Source: Streptomyces sp. NBC_01431
GTDB lineage: Bacteria; Actinomycetota; Actinomycetes; Streptomycetales; Streptomycetaceae
NCBI RefSeq assembly: GCF_036231355.1
Contig: NZ_CP109496.1
Location: forward strand, 5,146,001-5,210,000
Reading direction: 5' to 3'
Length of the DNA: 64,000 nt
A program made the translations under genes and the position numbers. Positions 40,171 through 48,653 of the stretch are shown piece by piece. The first letter of the stretch is position 1; each line of letters begins with the position of its first letter. The notes below the pieces were generated by a model. It did no database searches, was not told the origin of the DNA, and saw nothing but the letters and a program-made list of their open reading frames with translations.

Positions 40171-41871
40171 TTGCACCCCCGCAGACCCCTTGTTGCCGCC
40201 CTGAGTACCGCAGTGCTCGCCGCCGGCGCCCTGGCCGCCTTCGCGGGCCTGGGCACCGCCTCGGCCGCGACCACCCAGAGCGTCGCCGCGCCGTCGACCG
40301 GCGGCGTGAAGATCGCGTACTACGACCAGTGGAGCGTGTACGGGAACGCCTTCTACCCCAAGCACCTCGACACCCGGGGCATCGCGGGCAAACTGGACGT
40401 CCTCAACTACTCGTTCGGCAACATCGACCCCACCAACCTCACCTGTTTCGAGGCGAACAAGGCGGCGGGCGACGACAACAACCCCAACGCCGGTGACGGG
40501 GCGGGCGATTCGTTCGCCGACTACCAGAAGTCTTTCTCGGCGGCCGACAGCGTCAACGGCACCGCCGACACCTGGAACCAGCCGATCGTGGGCGTCTTCA
40601 ACCAGTTCAAGGAGCTGAAGGCGAAGTACCCCAAGCTGAAGATCAACATCTCGATCGGCGGCTGGACGTACTCCAAGTACTTCCACGACGCGGCCCTCAC
40701 CGACGCCGGCCGCAAGAAGTTCGTCTCGTCCTGCATCAACCAGTACATCGCCGGCAACCTGCCGGTCGACGGCGGGTACGGCGGCGCGGGCGCGGCGGCC
40801 GGGATCTTCGACGGCGTCGACATCGACTGGGAGTACCCGGGCTCGCCCGACGGCCACCTCGGCAACCACTACGGCGCCGAGGACAAGGCCAACTACACCG
40901 CTCTGCTCGCCGAGTTCCGCTCGCAGCTGGACGCGTACGGAGCCGCGCACGGCGGCAAGCACTACCTCCTGACGGCGGCGCTCCCGGCCGGCCAGGACAA
41001 GATCAAGAACATCGAGACGGACAAGATCGGCGCGTCCCTCGACTACGCCAACATCATGACGTACGACATGCACGGCGCCTGGAACGCGACCGGTCCGACC
41101 TACCACCAGTCCCCGCTGGTCTCGCCCGCGAACGACCCGACGGACGTGATCAAGCCCGGCGCCCAGAAGTACTCGATCTCCAACGCGATCGACTCCTGGA
41201 TCGACGGCAATGCCGCCTACGGCATCGCGGGCGGCTTCCCCGCCAACAAGATCACGCTGGGGTACGAGTTCTACTACCGGGGCTGGAAGGGCGTACCCGC
41301 CGGATCCGCGAACGGCCTCGCCCAGACCGCGACCGGCCCGTCCAACGCCCGGCCCACCAGCCAGGTCGCGGGGACCGCGCTCTACAAGGAGCTCGGCGGC
41401 ATCGTGGACAACCCGGCCACCACGTTCTGGGACCCGGACGCGAAGGCTTCGTACTTCTACAAGGACGGCGAGTTCTTCACCGGCCTCGACAAGCAGTCCA
41501 TCCAGGCCCGCGCGGACTACGCGCACCAGCGGGGGCTGGCCGGCGCGATGATGTACAGCCTGCTCGGCCTCGACGACAGCACCACGCTGCTCAACTACAT
41601 CGTGGACGCGGTCGGTTCGTCCCCCTCCTCCTCCCCGGACCCGACGCCGACCGCGACGAACTCCCCGTCGCCGACCCCGACGGCCACCAGCAGCCCGACC
41701 CCGGCCCCCGGCGGCTGCACCGCGACGGCGTGGGACAAGTCGGCCCCGTACGTCGGTGGTACGCAGGTCTCCTACGGCGGCCACACCTGGAAGGCCAAGT
41801 GGTGGACGCAGGGCGAGCAGCCCGGCACCACCGGCGAGTGGGGCGTCTGGCAGGACCTCGGCGCCTGCTGA
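40171..41871 (+). CDS. Secreted chitinase, GH18 with C-terminal chitin-binding module
   Basis: A 566-residue enzyme. The signal peptide ends near ASA-ATTQ. The GH18 barrel (about 45-480) has LKINISIGGW and the catalytic DGVDIDWEYPG motif (Glu about 221 as acid/base); YANIMTYDMHGAW and GAMMYSLLGLD complete the fold. A Pro/Thr/Ser linker leads to a CBM5/12-type module (ATAWDKSAPYVGGTQVSYGG, HTWKAKWWTQGEQPG). It starts at TTG 40171 after GGAGG. It is regulated by the two dre-like sites and works with the LPMO at 26497. Confidence 0.92.
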   Translation: MHPRRPLVAALSTAVLAAGALAAFAGLGTASAATTQSVAAPSTGGVKIAYYDQWSVYGNAFYPKHLDTRGIAGKLDVLNYSFGNIDPTNLTCFEANKAAGDDNNPNAGDGAGDSFADYQKSFSAADSVNGTADTWNQPIVGVFNQFKELKAKYPKLKINISIGGWTYSKYFHDAALTDAGRKKFVSSCINQYIAGNLPVDGGYGGAGAAAGIFDGVDIDWEYPGSPDGHLGNHYGAEDKANYTALLAEFRSQLDAYGAAHGGKHYLLTAALPAGQDKIKNIETDKIGASLDYANIMTYDMHGAWNATGPTYHQSPLVSPANDPTDVIKPGAQKYSISNAIDSWIDGNAAYGIAGGFPANKITLGYEFYYRGWKGVPAGSANGLAQTATGPSNARPTSQVAGTALYKELGGIVDNPATTFWDPDAKASYFYKDGEFFTGLDKQSIQARADYAHQRGLAGAMMYSLLGLDDSTTLLNYIVDAVGSSPSSSPDPTPTATNSPSPTPTATSSPTPAPGGCTATAWDKSAPYVGGTQVSYGGHTWKAKWWTQGEQPGTTGEWGVWQDLGAC

Positions 41872-41889
41872 TCCCTCCCGCGAACGCGC

Positions 41890-41925
41890 GAACGGCCGCC
41901 CCTGGTCACGAAGGGGCGGCCGTTC
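41890..41925. terminator. Bidirectional terminator between chitinase and c-di-GMP gene
   Basis: A perfect 13-bp stem (GAACGGCCGCCCC / GGGGCGGCCGTTC) with a 10-nt loop lies between the two convergent genes. Confidence 0.85.
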
Positions 41926-41938
41926 CCGTATCCGGAAC

Positions 41939-44065
41939 TCACACCTTCTGGGGGCTCGGCGCGATCATCTGGGAGATCCGGTCCGGCGGGACCGCCCGGG
42001 AGTAGAGCCAGCCCTGGCCGGTGTCGCAGCCGATCCGGCCGAGCCGGGCCGCCTGTTCGGCGGTCTCCACGCACTCGGCGGTGACGGTCAGGCCGAGCCG
42101 GTGAGCGAGCTGGACCAGCGCCTCGACAATGGTCTCGTCGGCCGGATTGGGGTGGGCGCCGCCCTCGTCGTACTGGAAGCCGCGCACGAACGACCCGTCC
42201 AGCTTGAGGACGGAGACGGGCAGCCGGCTCAGGTAGGCCAGGTTGGAGTAGCCCGTGCCGAAGTCGTCGATGGCGATGCGCACGCCCATGTCGGACAGCG
42301 CCTGAAGGGCCTGGAGCGGGCGGCCCGCCGACCCCATCACGGCGGACTCGGTCAGCTCCAACTGGAGCAGATGAGGCGGCAGTTGGGTCTCCGCGAGGAT
42401 CTCCGCGACATCCGCCACCAGGTCGGAGTCCCACACCTGGCGCACCGCCACGTTCACGCTGACGAAGACCGGCGGCACGTCGGGGTGCTCGATCTGCCAG
42501 CGCCGGGCCTGCCGGCACGCGGTGCGCAGCACCCAGCGGCCGAGCTGCACGACCGAGCCGTCTTCTTCTGCAATTCCGATGAACCGATTCGGCGGAAGTG
42601 TGCCGAACTGTGGATGGTTCCAGCGCACCAGCGCCTCCACCCCGTGCACCACTTGGTCGGCCATGCCCACCAGCGGCTGGTACTCCAGGACGAACTCGCC
42701 GCGGTCCACGGCGGGGCGCAGACTGGAGGACAGCGCCTGCCGGGTCATCCGGTGGGCGTTGCGCTCGGGGTCGAAGAGCGTCCAGCGAGCCTTCCCGTCG
42801 GCCTTCGCCCAGTACAGCGTGGTGTCCGCGGCCTGCATCAGACCGGTCGCCGTGGTGCCGGCGCTGGCCCGCTCCACCACCCCGATCGACGCGGACACCG
42901 AAAGCCGCTGGCCCGCCAGGTCGAACGGCTGCTGAAGCGCCTCCAGTACGGAACGGGCCAGCTCGGCGAGTTGCTCCGTACCCGTCGAGTCCTCGACCAG
43001 GACGGCGAACTCGTCGCCGCCGAGCCGCGCCACCAGATGGCCGCCGCTGCGCGCGTACCCCAACTGGTCGGCGCACTCGGTGAGCCGGGCCGCGACCGCG
43101 CTGAGCAGCCGGTCCCCGACCCGGTGGCCCAGCGTGTCGTTGACCGCCTTGAACCCGTCCAGGTCGAGGTAGCAGATCCCGATCCGGCCGGTGCCGCCGT
43201 GGCCGTACGCCGATGTCTCCAGGGCGCTGTTCAGCCGCTCGAAGAACAGCGTGCGGTTGGGCAGCCGGGTCACCGGGTCGTGCATCTGGAGGTGGCGAAG
43301 GCGGGCCTGGAGCTCGCGGCGGTCGCTGATGTCCGCGATCGAGAGCAGCACGCTGGATCCGCCCGGCACGGGGGCGACGGTGACCTCCGCCCAGAGCGAG
43401 TGCCCGTCGGGGTGCTTGAGGCGGCGGGTGCAGCGGAACCGGGTGCGGGCGCCGCGCAGCACTTCGCGGTAGGCGTGCCAGGTGCGGTTGTCGGCGGCCA
43501 GATCGACCAGGCCCGCGGCCTCCTGCTCCCGCAGGGCCGCCGGGTCGGTGCCCAGGAGGTCGGCGAGCGCCGTGTTCGCGGCGACGACGGCGCCCTCCCG
43601 GTTCAGGACCGCCATCGCGAGGTGGGCGGCGTTGAACGCGGCCTGGTAGTCCCGCAGTTCGGACGCGCCGCGCCCGGCGGCGTGGGGTCCGTCGCCCGCG
43701 GCCTGCTGGGCACGGGCTTCGGCGAGCAGTTCGGCGGCGCGCTCGGCGAGGGATCCGCCGCGCTGCCGGGCGGGGGAGCCCGGTGCGGGCTCGGCCTGAT
43801 CCGGTGGACGCTCGGGCGGGGGGTTTTCGGCGCGTTCGGGAGGGCGCTCGGTCACGGCGCCCGCGATCCGGTCAGTATGACGCTCTGTGACGGGCGGCCG
43901 GACGGTTCCGGGCCCTGGACCCGCTCCTTCGGAGGTTCCGCTCACCGCTCGCTCCCGCAGTGCAATCGAGTTGTACAGAGGTGGTACGGAGGTGGCCGGG
44001 GACTTCGGCCGGGGTGACGACAGCCGCTCCCAGGCTGAAACCACGCAGGAAAGTGTGCCGATCAT
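41939..44065 (-). CDS. PAS-GGDEF-EAL c-di-GMP enzyme (CdgA-like)
   Basis: A 708-residue protein. After a disordered N-terminus (about 130 residues, Pro-rich) comes a PAS domain (about 138-260), a GGDEF domain with intact RLGGDEF at about 350, and an EAL domain with EALVRW at about 475 and later DDFGTGYSNLAYL. Both active motifs are intact, so it may both make and break c-di-GMP. The RxxD inhibition site is not seen before GGDEF. Likely the CdgA-type protein of Streptomyces, whose product controls development through BldD; that orthology is inferred. The start codon is uncertain. Confidence 0.85.
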   Translation of the reverse strand: MIGTLSCVVSAWERLSSPRPKSPATSVPPLYNSIALRERAVSGTSEGAGPGPGTVRPPVTERHTDRIAGAVTERPPERAENPPPERPPDQAEPAPGSPARQRGGSLAERAAELLAEARAQQAAGDGPHAAGRGASELRDYQAAFNAAHLAMAVLNREGAVVAANTALADLLGTDPAALREQEAAGLVDLAADNRTWHAYREVLRGARTRFRCTRRLKHPDGHSLWAEVTVAPVPGGSSVLLSIADISDRRELQARLRHLQMHDPVTRLPNRTLFFERLNSALETSAYGHGGTGRIGICYLDLDGFKAVNDTLGHRVGDRLLSAVAARLTECADQLGYARSGGHLVARLGGDEFAVLVEDSTGTEQLAELARSVLEALQQPFDLAGQRLSVSASIGVVERASAGTTATGLMQAADTTLYWAKADGKARWTLFDPERNAHRMTRQALSSSLRPAVDRGEFVLEYQPLVGMADQVVHGVEALVRWNHPQFGTLPPNRFIGIAEEDGSVVQLGRWVLRTACRQARRWQIEHPDVPPVFVSVNVAVRQVWDSDLVADVAEILAETQLPPHLLQLELTESAVMGSAGRPLQALQALSDMGVRIAIDDFGTGYSNLAYLSRLPVSVLKLDGSFVRGFQYDEGGAHPNPADETIVEALVQLAHRLGLTVTAECVETAEQAARLGRIGCDTGQGWLYSRAVPPDRISQMIAPSPQKV

Positions 44066-44314
44066 AGAGGCTGCCGCGAGGCGCGATCCAGCTCTGTCGT
44101 CGTGATCAAGAGCACCCGGAGTCCCGTACCGATCGTTGGCCGATCGTTTCTGCGCGGGTGTGGCCGGGCTCCGGCCCCCGGTGACCGTTCGTGACTTTCT
44201 GTAAGTCGTCGGGGTGTCGGGTCCTCACTCGTCTGGGGCAGGTGAACAGGGCATATCTGAATAAACCTGCACAAAGTGGGTGGGATGTCCCGCATTCCCC
44301 TCCCGGAGGTCGAC

Positions 44315-45556
44315 GTGCAGCGTCAGCAGACACCCGGGGGAGTGGAGCGTGTCCGGCTGCGCAGTGCCGCGGCGGCGCTCACCTCCCTCATGGCGCTCGC
44401 CGCCATCTCGCTGGTGTCGGGTCCCGCCGTGGCGTCGAACTCCGCGGTGCCGTGCGCCCTGGCGCGCACGCCCGCCCATCACTCGCTCGGCCTCGACACC
44501 TGGAACTCCTCCTACCTGCGCCCCGTCCGCACCCTCAACGCGGTGATGGTCTTCCTGTCCTTCCCGGACTCCCGCCCGATCACCGAACCGAAGGACCTCG
44601 CCGCCGACTACTTCCCCGCCACCAGCCGCTTCTTCGACCAGGCCTCGTACGGGAAGTTCCGCCTGAACGCGGAGCCGCAGCGGCGCTGGGTGCGCATGCC
44701 GGCCGCGTCGACCTCGTACCGCATAGAGCGTGACTGGGACCCCGACCAGCGCACCCGCTACCTCCAGGACGCGATCCGCGCGGCCGATCCGACGACGGAC
44801 TTCTCGAAGTACGACATCGTCTACCTGGTGGCCGACCCGGACGCGCCGGGCGTCGACTCCGACGCCACGAAGGTCGTCAACTTCGACCGGCCGATGCGCG
44901 CGGACGGCCGTGACATCAGGCGGGTGGTGACCGTCTTCGAGCACCATCCACCGGACCGCAACGTGCTCGCCCACGAGACCGGACACGTCTTCGACCTGCC
45001 CGACCTCTACCACCGGCCGCAGGACGGCAAGGCCGGCGACTGGGACACCTATGTCGGCGACTGGGATGTGATGGGCAGTCAGTTCGGTACGGCGCCCGAT
45101 CTGTTCGGCTGGCAGAAGTGGAAGCTCGGCTGGCTGGACCGGCAGGAGGTCGCCTGTGTCATGGGCGACGGGACCAGCCGGATCACCCTGGAACCGCTGT
45201 CCGCCTCCCCCGCGAAGGCGGGCACCGCGGGCAGGCGCCTCGCGGTGGTACGCACCGGTGAGGACCGTGCGATCGCGATCGAGGTACGGGTCTCCTCGGG
45301 CCTCGACCACGCGAGCTGCAAGGAAGGCCTGCTGGTCTACCGGGTCCGCAGCGGCTCGGCTTCGGGCGGCGGCCCGGTCGAGGTGTTCGACGCGCATCCG
45401 AACACCGAGGCGTGCTGGGAGAAATCGGTGTACCCGCCGCTCGCGGACGCGCCGGTGGAGCTCGGCGAGACGTTCACGGTGCCGGGCGAGGGTGTCAAGA
45501 TCGAGGCCGAGGGGCGGTCGAAGTCGGGCGCCTGGACGGTCAAGATCTCCCACTGA
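44315..45556 (+). CDS. Secreted M6-like metalloprotease
   Basis: A 413-residue secreted protein. Start GTG 44315 after GGAGG; the signal peptide (about 40 residues, rich in Ala/Leu) is cut near AVAS-NSAV. The zinc site HETGHVFDLPDLYH has the HExxH core, with the third ligand nearby as in M6 (immune inhibitor A-like) proteases, and VMGSQ is the Met-turn-like segment. The N-terminal block VMVFLSFPDSRP fits this family. It is followed by a perfect 14-bp terminator. It may degrade peptides or proteins outside the cell; substrates are unknown. Confidence 0.82.
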   Translation: MQRQQTPGGVERVRLRSAAAALTSLMALAAISLVSGPAVASNSAVPCALARTPAHHSLGLDTWNSSYLRPVRTLNAVMVFLSFPDSRPITEPKDLAADYFPATSRFFDQASYGKFRLNAEPQRRWVRMPAASTSYRIERDWDPDQRTRYLQDAIRAADPTTDFSKYDIVYLVADPDAPGVDSDATKVVNFDRPMRADGRDIRRVVTVFEHHPPDRNVLAHETGHVFDLPDLYHRPQDGKAGDWDTYVGDWDVMGSQFGTAPDLFGWQKWKLGWLDRQEVACVMGDGTSRITLEPLSASPAKAGTAGRRLAVVRTGEDRAIAIEVRVSSGLDHASCKEGLLVYRVRSGSASGGGPVEVFDAHPNTEACWEKSVYPPLADAPVELGETFTVPGEGVKIEAEGRSKSGAWTVKISH

Positions 45557-45623
45557 CCGACGGGGCGACGGACCGCCTGACCCACTGCCCGGCTCGCGGG
45601 CCGCGCCCCGGCCCCGCGACACG

Positions 45624-45655
45624 AAGAAGCCCCTCGCTTTCGCGAGGGGCTTCTT
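45624..45655. terminator. Terminator, 14-bp perfect stem
   Basis: AAGAAGCCCCTCGC and GCGAGGGGCTTCTT pair perfectly around a 4-nt loop (TTTC). It serves the metalloprotease on the plus strand and the tRNA-Lys on the minus strand. Confidence 0.9.
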
Positions 45656-45662
45656 CCGTCTG

Positions 45663-45736
45663 TGCGCCGCCAGGGACTCGAACCCCGGACCCGCTGATTA
45701 AGAGTCAGCTGCTCTAACCAACTGAGCTAGCGGCGC
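45663..45736 (-). tRNA. tRNA-Lys (anticodon CTT), copy 3
   Basis: A 74-nt tRNA identical in sequence to the copies at 21706 and 32767. The flanks differ from those copies apart from a short TGCTGAC on the 5' side. The 3' end of the next CDS overlaps its 5' end by about 10 bp. Confidence 0.95.
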
Positions 45737-46422
45737 CTGCTGACGTCGTAGACATTAGCACCCTGATCGGCGGGAGGAAAAATCGATTTCCGGGGAGGGT
45801 CCGAGGGCCCGCTCTTCGCCGCCCGGACGCAGGCCCAGAGCAGGACGTCGGGTCCCGGGAGCCAGGGGCGGCGGGTGTCGGGGGCCACCAGCCAGCGAGC
45901 CGCGCCGCTGTTCTCGGGCTCGGGTCCGAGCAGGGCCGGGACGGTGACCGCGTCGCCCGCGCCGTGGCAGAGCAGCGGAGGGACCGGGACGTCGGCGCCG
46001 TGCCACTCCTCCCACTCCAGGAGCGAGGGCAGCCGCTGCGCGGTGCCGGGGGTGGCGAACAGCAGCATCCGGCCGCGGTGCACGGCGACCGGGCCCGAGC
46101 CGGGGCCCTCTGACCAGAGGCGGTCCAGGATGCGGCGCCCGAACATCGACGGGACGTTGACCACGTCGAAGACCGAGCCGCAGGGCAGCACACCGGGGGC
46201 CGTCGGCCGAGCCTCCCAGAGAGCGAGGGTGCTGCGCGGGTGGCTGGCCGCGGACGACAGCCAGGCCGCGCCCTCCGCCGAGACCTCGCCGATCTGATGG
46301 CGCCCCTCGTCGCGCAGGACCCGGAAGACGTCGAACGCGTCGGCGCCCGCGCGCTCGCCGCCGCAGTGCCCTGCCGCGCGGGCCGCGTCGCCCACCTTCT
46401 GCCAAACGCTGCTGCTGCTCAT
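45727..46422 (-). CDS. Bifunctional DNA primase/polymerase-like (Prim-Pol) protein
   Basis: A 231-residue protein. Its blocks (GCGSVFDVVNV-type segment PCGSVFDVVNVPSMFGRR, then VAVHRGRMLLFATPGTA and LPSLLEWEEWHG) resemble the reduced Prim-Pol N-terminal proteins found as core genes in Streptomyces. The metal-binding DxD of active enzymes is not evident, so it may be inactive. The stop lies within the tRNA-Lys 5' end (overlap 45727-45736), which is unusual. Confidence 0.5.
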   Translation of the reverse strand: MSSSSVWQKVGDAARAAGHCGGERAGADAFDVFRVLRDEGRHQIGEVSAEGAAWLSSAASHPRSTLALWEARPTAPGVLPCGSVFDVVNVPSMFGRRILDRLWSEGPGSGPVAVHRGRMLLFATPGTAQRLPSLLEWEEWHGADVPVPPLLCHGAGDAVTVPALLGPEPENSGAARWLVAPDTRRPWLPGPDVLLWACVRAAKSGPSDPPRKSIFPPADQGANVYDVSRRR

Positions 46423-46499
46423 GCCTCTACGTCTACCGGCTGACTACGTTCCGTTTCGGCGGCTTGGCGGAAACCAGGACACGGCAGGCACCGAGGGCG

Positions 46500-46824
46500 T
46501 ATCTTGCGCCCCGGTATATGCCGGGGGCGCGTGGCCACGGGGGGTGCGCCGGCCGGTGGGGGTTCGTGCCGGGGGCGTGTGGTGGTGTGGCTGTCGGTGC
46601 GGGTCCGCGCCAGGGCGTGGGGTAGCGCGGCTTTCGGCGGGGGTTCGTGGCGGGCGTGGGGCGGCTGTCGGTGGCGGCGGGCGTCGCGGGCGTGGAGTGG
46701 TGGGCCGGGCGGTGCGGGTTCGCGCCGGGGCCGTGGGGCGGTGCGGCTTTCGGCGGGGGCTGGTGCCGGGGCCCGGGAGCGGCTTTCGGCGGGGCTTCGT
46801 GCTGGGGCGTGGGGTGTGAGCCTC
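46500..46824. repeat. GC-rich degenerate repeat region
   Basis: The 400-bp gap before the next gene holds degenerate units of about 45-50 bp built on GGCTTTCGGCGGGGG and GTGCGGGTTCGCGCC. Frames through it are low-complexity and are not taken as genes. Confidence 0.6.
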
Positions 46825-47175
46825 TCAGTGCGGGTCCGTGCCGCGCAGCAGGTCGCGGCCGAACTCGATCATCTTCTTCGCGTAGTCCTCGGTCCATTCG
46901 GCTCGGGCTGCCACGTCGGCGGGGGTCAGCCGGTCGAAGCGGCGCGGGTCGGCGAGCTGGGCCGCCGCGACCGCCTGGAACTCGACCGCACGGTCCGCCG
47001 CGGCCCGGAAGGCGAGGGCGAGTTCGGTGGCGCGCGAGAGCAGCGCTCCGGGGTCCGCGATGGACTCCAGGTCGAAGAAGTGCTCCGGGTCGGCGGTGGC
47101 CTCGGAAGGCTCGAAGAGAAGCGGTGCGGGCCTCAGCCGCGGCCTCTTCTCCACATTCCGCTCGTGCTCCGGCAT
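46825..47175 (-). CDS. Small conserved-looking protein, unknown
   Basis: A 116-residue protein. ATG 47175 is preceded by GGGAGGACAGAC, a clear ribosome site. Charged and helix-rich (ATELALAFRAAADRAVEFQA; DYAKKMIEFGRDLLRG), soluble. It may be a member of a small family in actinobacteria, but I do not recognise it. It is 146 bp downstream of the helicase stop and in the same direction, so it could be the last gene of that unit. Confidence 0.6.
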   Translation of the reverse strand: MPEHERNVEKRPRLRPAPLLFEPSEATADPEHFFDLESIADPGALLSRATELALAFRAAADRAVEFQAVAAAQLADPRRFDRLTPADVAARAEWTEDYAKKMIEFGRDLLRGTDPH

Positions 47176-47321
47176 GTCTGTCCTCCCAGCAAAGACGCTC
47201 ACGGTCCGGACGCCCGGACCACCGTCCATTCTCCCCGCCCCGCGCAAGGGGGCGCCGGGCCCCCGGCGCCGGCCAAGTGCGCCGAGAGCGCCCGGCGCGC
47301 GCCGCCACGCGTGGGCGCCGG

Positions 47322-48653
47322 TCAGGGGCGCCAGAGCACCCGGTGTTCCTCCAGGTGGGACAGCACCGCGTGATTCGCCTCCCAGCCGTCCGGGAACTTC
47401 ACGGTCACGCCCAGCTGGACCGGCTCCGTCGACGGATGGTCGTCCAGGAGGTCGGTGACGCCCGCACGGCAGACCACGATGCACGCGTGCCGGTGGCGCG
47501 AGGCCAGCACGCACAGGCGGCCCGTCTCCAGATGGAAGGCGGTCGCGTCGGGGCGGCCGGAGAGCGGGTGGAGGACGACCGTCACGTCGAACTCCCTGCC
47601 CTGGAGCCGGTTCGCGGTGTCGACGGCGACCCCGCTCACCCCGACGTCCGCGAGCGCCGCCCGGATCGCGGCCGCCTGGTCGCGGTGCGCGGTGCCGACC
47701 GCGATCCGGGCCGCGGTGAGCGGCACGGGCTGTGGCGAACGTTCGCTGGTCGCGGCGCCGCCCCGGTCCAGAAGGCGGCGTACGACCTCGGCGACCGCGT
47801 GGACCGCTTCCGGGTCGGTGCGCGGGGTGTGCCGGGCGGGCAGTTCGAGCAGGGCCCAGCCCGACTCGGCCGCCTCGTCAAGCGCGCGGTCCGGCGCCGA
47901 GCCGTCGGAGGGGACGCCGAAGGCTAGGTGCCGGTCGCCGTGGCCGGTGCCGCTGCGGAACGGGGTGAACGGATAGAACGCGTCCGAGACGAGCGGCGCC
48001 GCCGACGCCGGGAGCCGCCACGAGACCGGCAGGCGGTGCTGCGGCAGCTCCGGGTTGTGCGCGAGCAGCGTCGAGACCGCGCTCGCCGACGGGTCGTACG
48101 ACAGGCCCGCCCACTGCTCGGCGTCCGCGATCGCGAACGGGTCGAGCTGGCCCGGGTCACCCACGAACAGCGCCCGCTCGAAGAGCCCGGCGACCGCGAG
48201 CAGCGCGTCGGAGCGCATCTGGTACGCCTCGTCCACGATCGCGTGCCGCCACGGCTCGACGTCCTTCACATGTGCCCACTTCGCGGCCGTGGAGATCACC
48301 ACGTCCAGGCCCGCCAGATCACCCGCCTTCGACGACTTGCGTACGGTGTCAAGCTCGTCGAGCGCCTTGTCGTACGGGTCCGCGTCGCTGCTGTGCAGTC
48401 GGCCGAGCGGCAGGTCGGGGGCCTGCTCGGCGAGGCGTACCACCAGGTCGTCCACCTGGGAGTTGGTCTGGGCGACCACCATCAACGGGCGCCCCGCAGC
48501 GGCCAGTTCAAGCGCCGCGCGCACCACGAGCGTGGACTTGCCCGCGCCGGGCGGCGAGTCCACGACGACGCCGCGGGCCGAGCCGTGCAGGGTGTCGGCG
48601 AGGATCGCGTCGGTGGCCTCGGCCGCGGCCGCGCCCGGGTCGAAGGCGGTCAC
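47322..48653 (-). CDS. SF1 helicase, Upf1/Dna2-like
   Basis: A 443-residue ATPase. Walker A/motif I is SPPGAGKST, motif Ia VVAQTNSQVDDLVVRLA, motif II VDEAYQM, motif III FVGDPGQLDPF, and motifs V-VI VAVDTANRLQGREFDV and ETGRLCVLASRHRHA. This is a bare helicase core without long accessory domains. GTG 48653 overlaps the TGA of the upstream gene (GTGA). It forms an operon with the 540-residue protein and the Fe-S nuclease: together they look like a split Dna2/AddAB-type DNA end-processing machine. Confidence 0.85.
   Translation of the reverse strand: MTAFDPGAAAAEATDAILADTLHGSARGVVVDSPPGAGKSTLVVRAALELAAAGRPLMVVAQTNSQVDDLVVRLAEQAPDLPLGRLHSSDADPYDKALDELDTVRKSSKAGDLAGLDVVISTAAKWAHVKDVEPWRHAIVDEAYQMRSDALLAVAGLFERALFVGDPGQLDPFAIADAEQWAGLSYDPSASAVSTLLAHNPELPQHRLPVSWRLPASAAPLVSDAFYPFTPFRSGTGHGDRHLAFGVPSDGSAPDRALDEAAESGWALLELPARHTPRTDPEAVHAVAEVVRRLLDRGGAATSERSPQPVPLTAARIAVGTAHRDQAAAIRAALADVGVSGVAVDTANRLQGREFDVTVVLHPLSGRPDATAFHLETGRLCVLASRHRHACIVVCRAGVTDLLDDHPSTEPVQLGVTVKFPDGWEANHAVLSHLEEHRVLWRP

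Noticed and set aside
46500..46824. Pro-rich ORFs on both strands
   Set aside because: Degenerate GC repeats keep frames open by composition; no ribosome site or family match.
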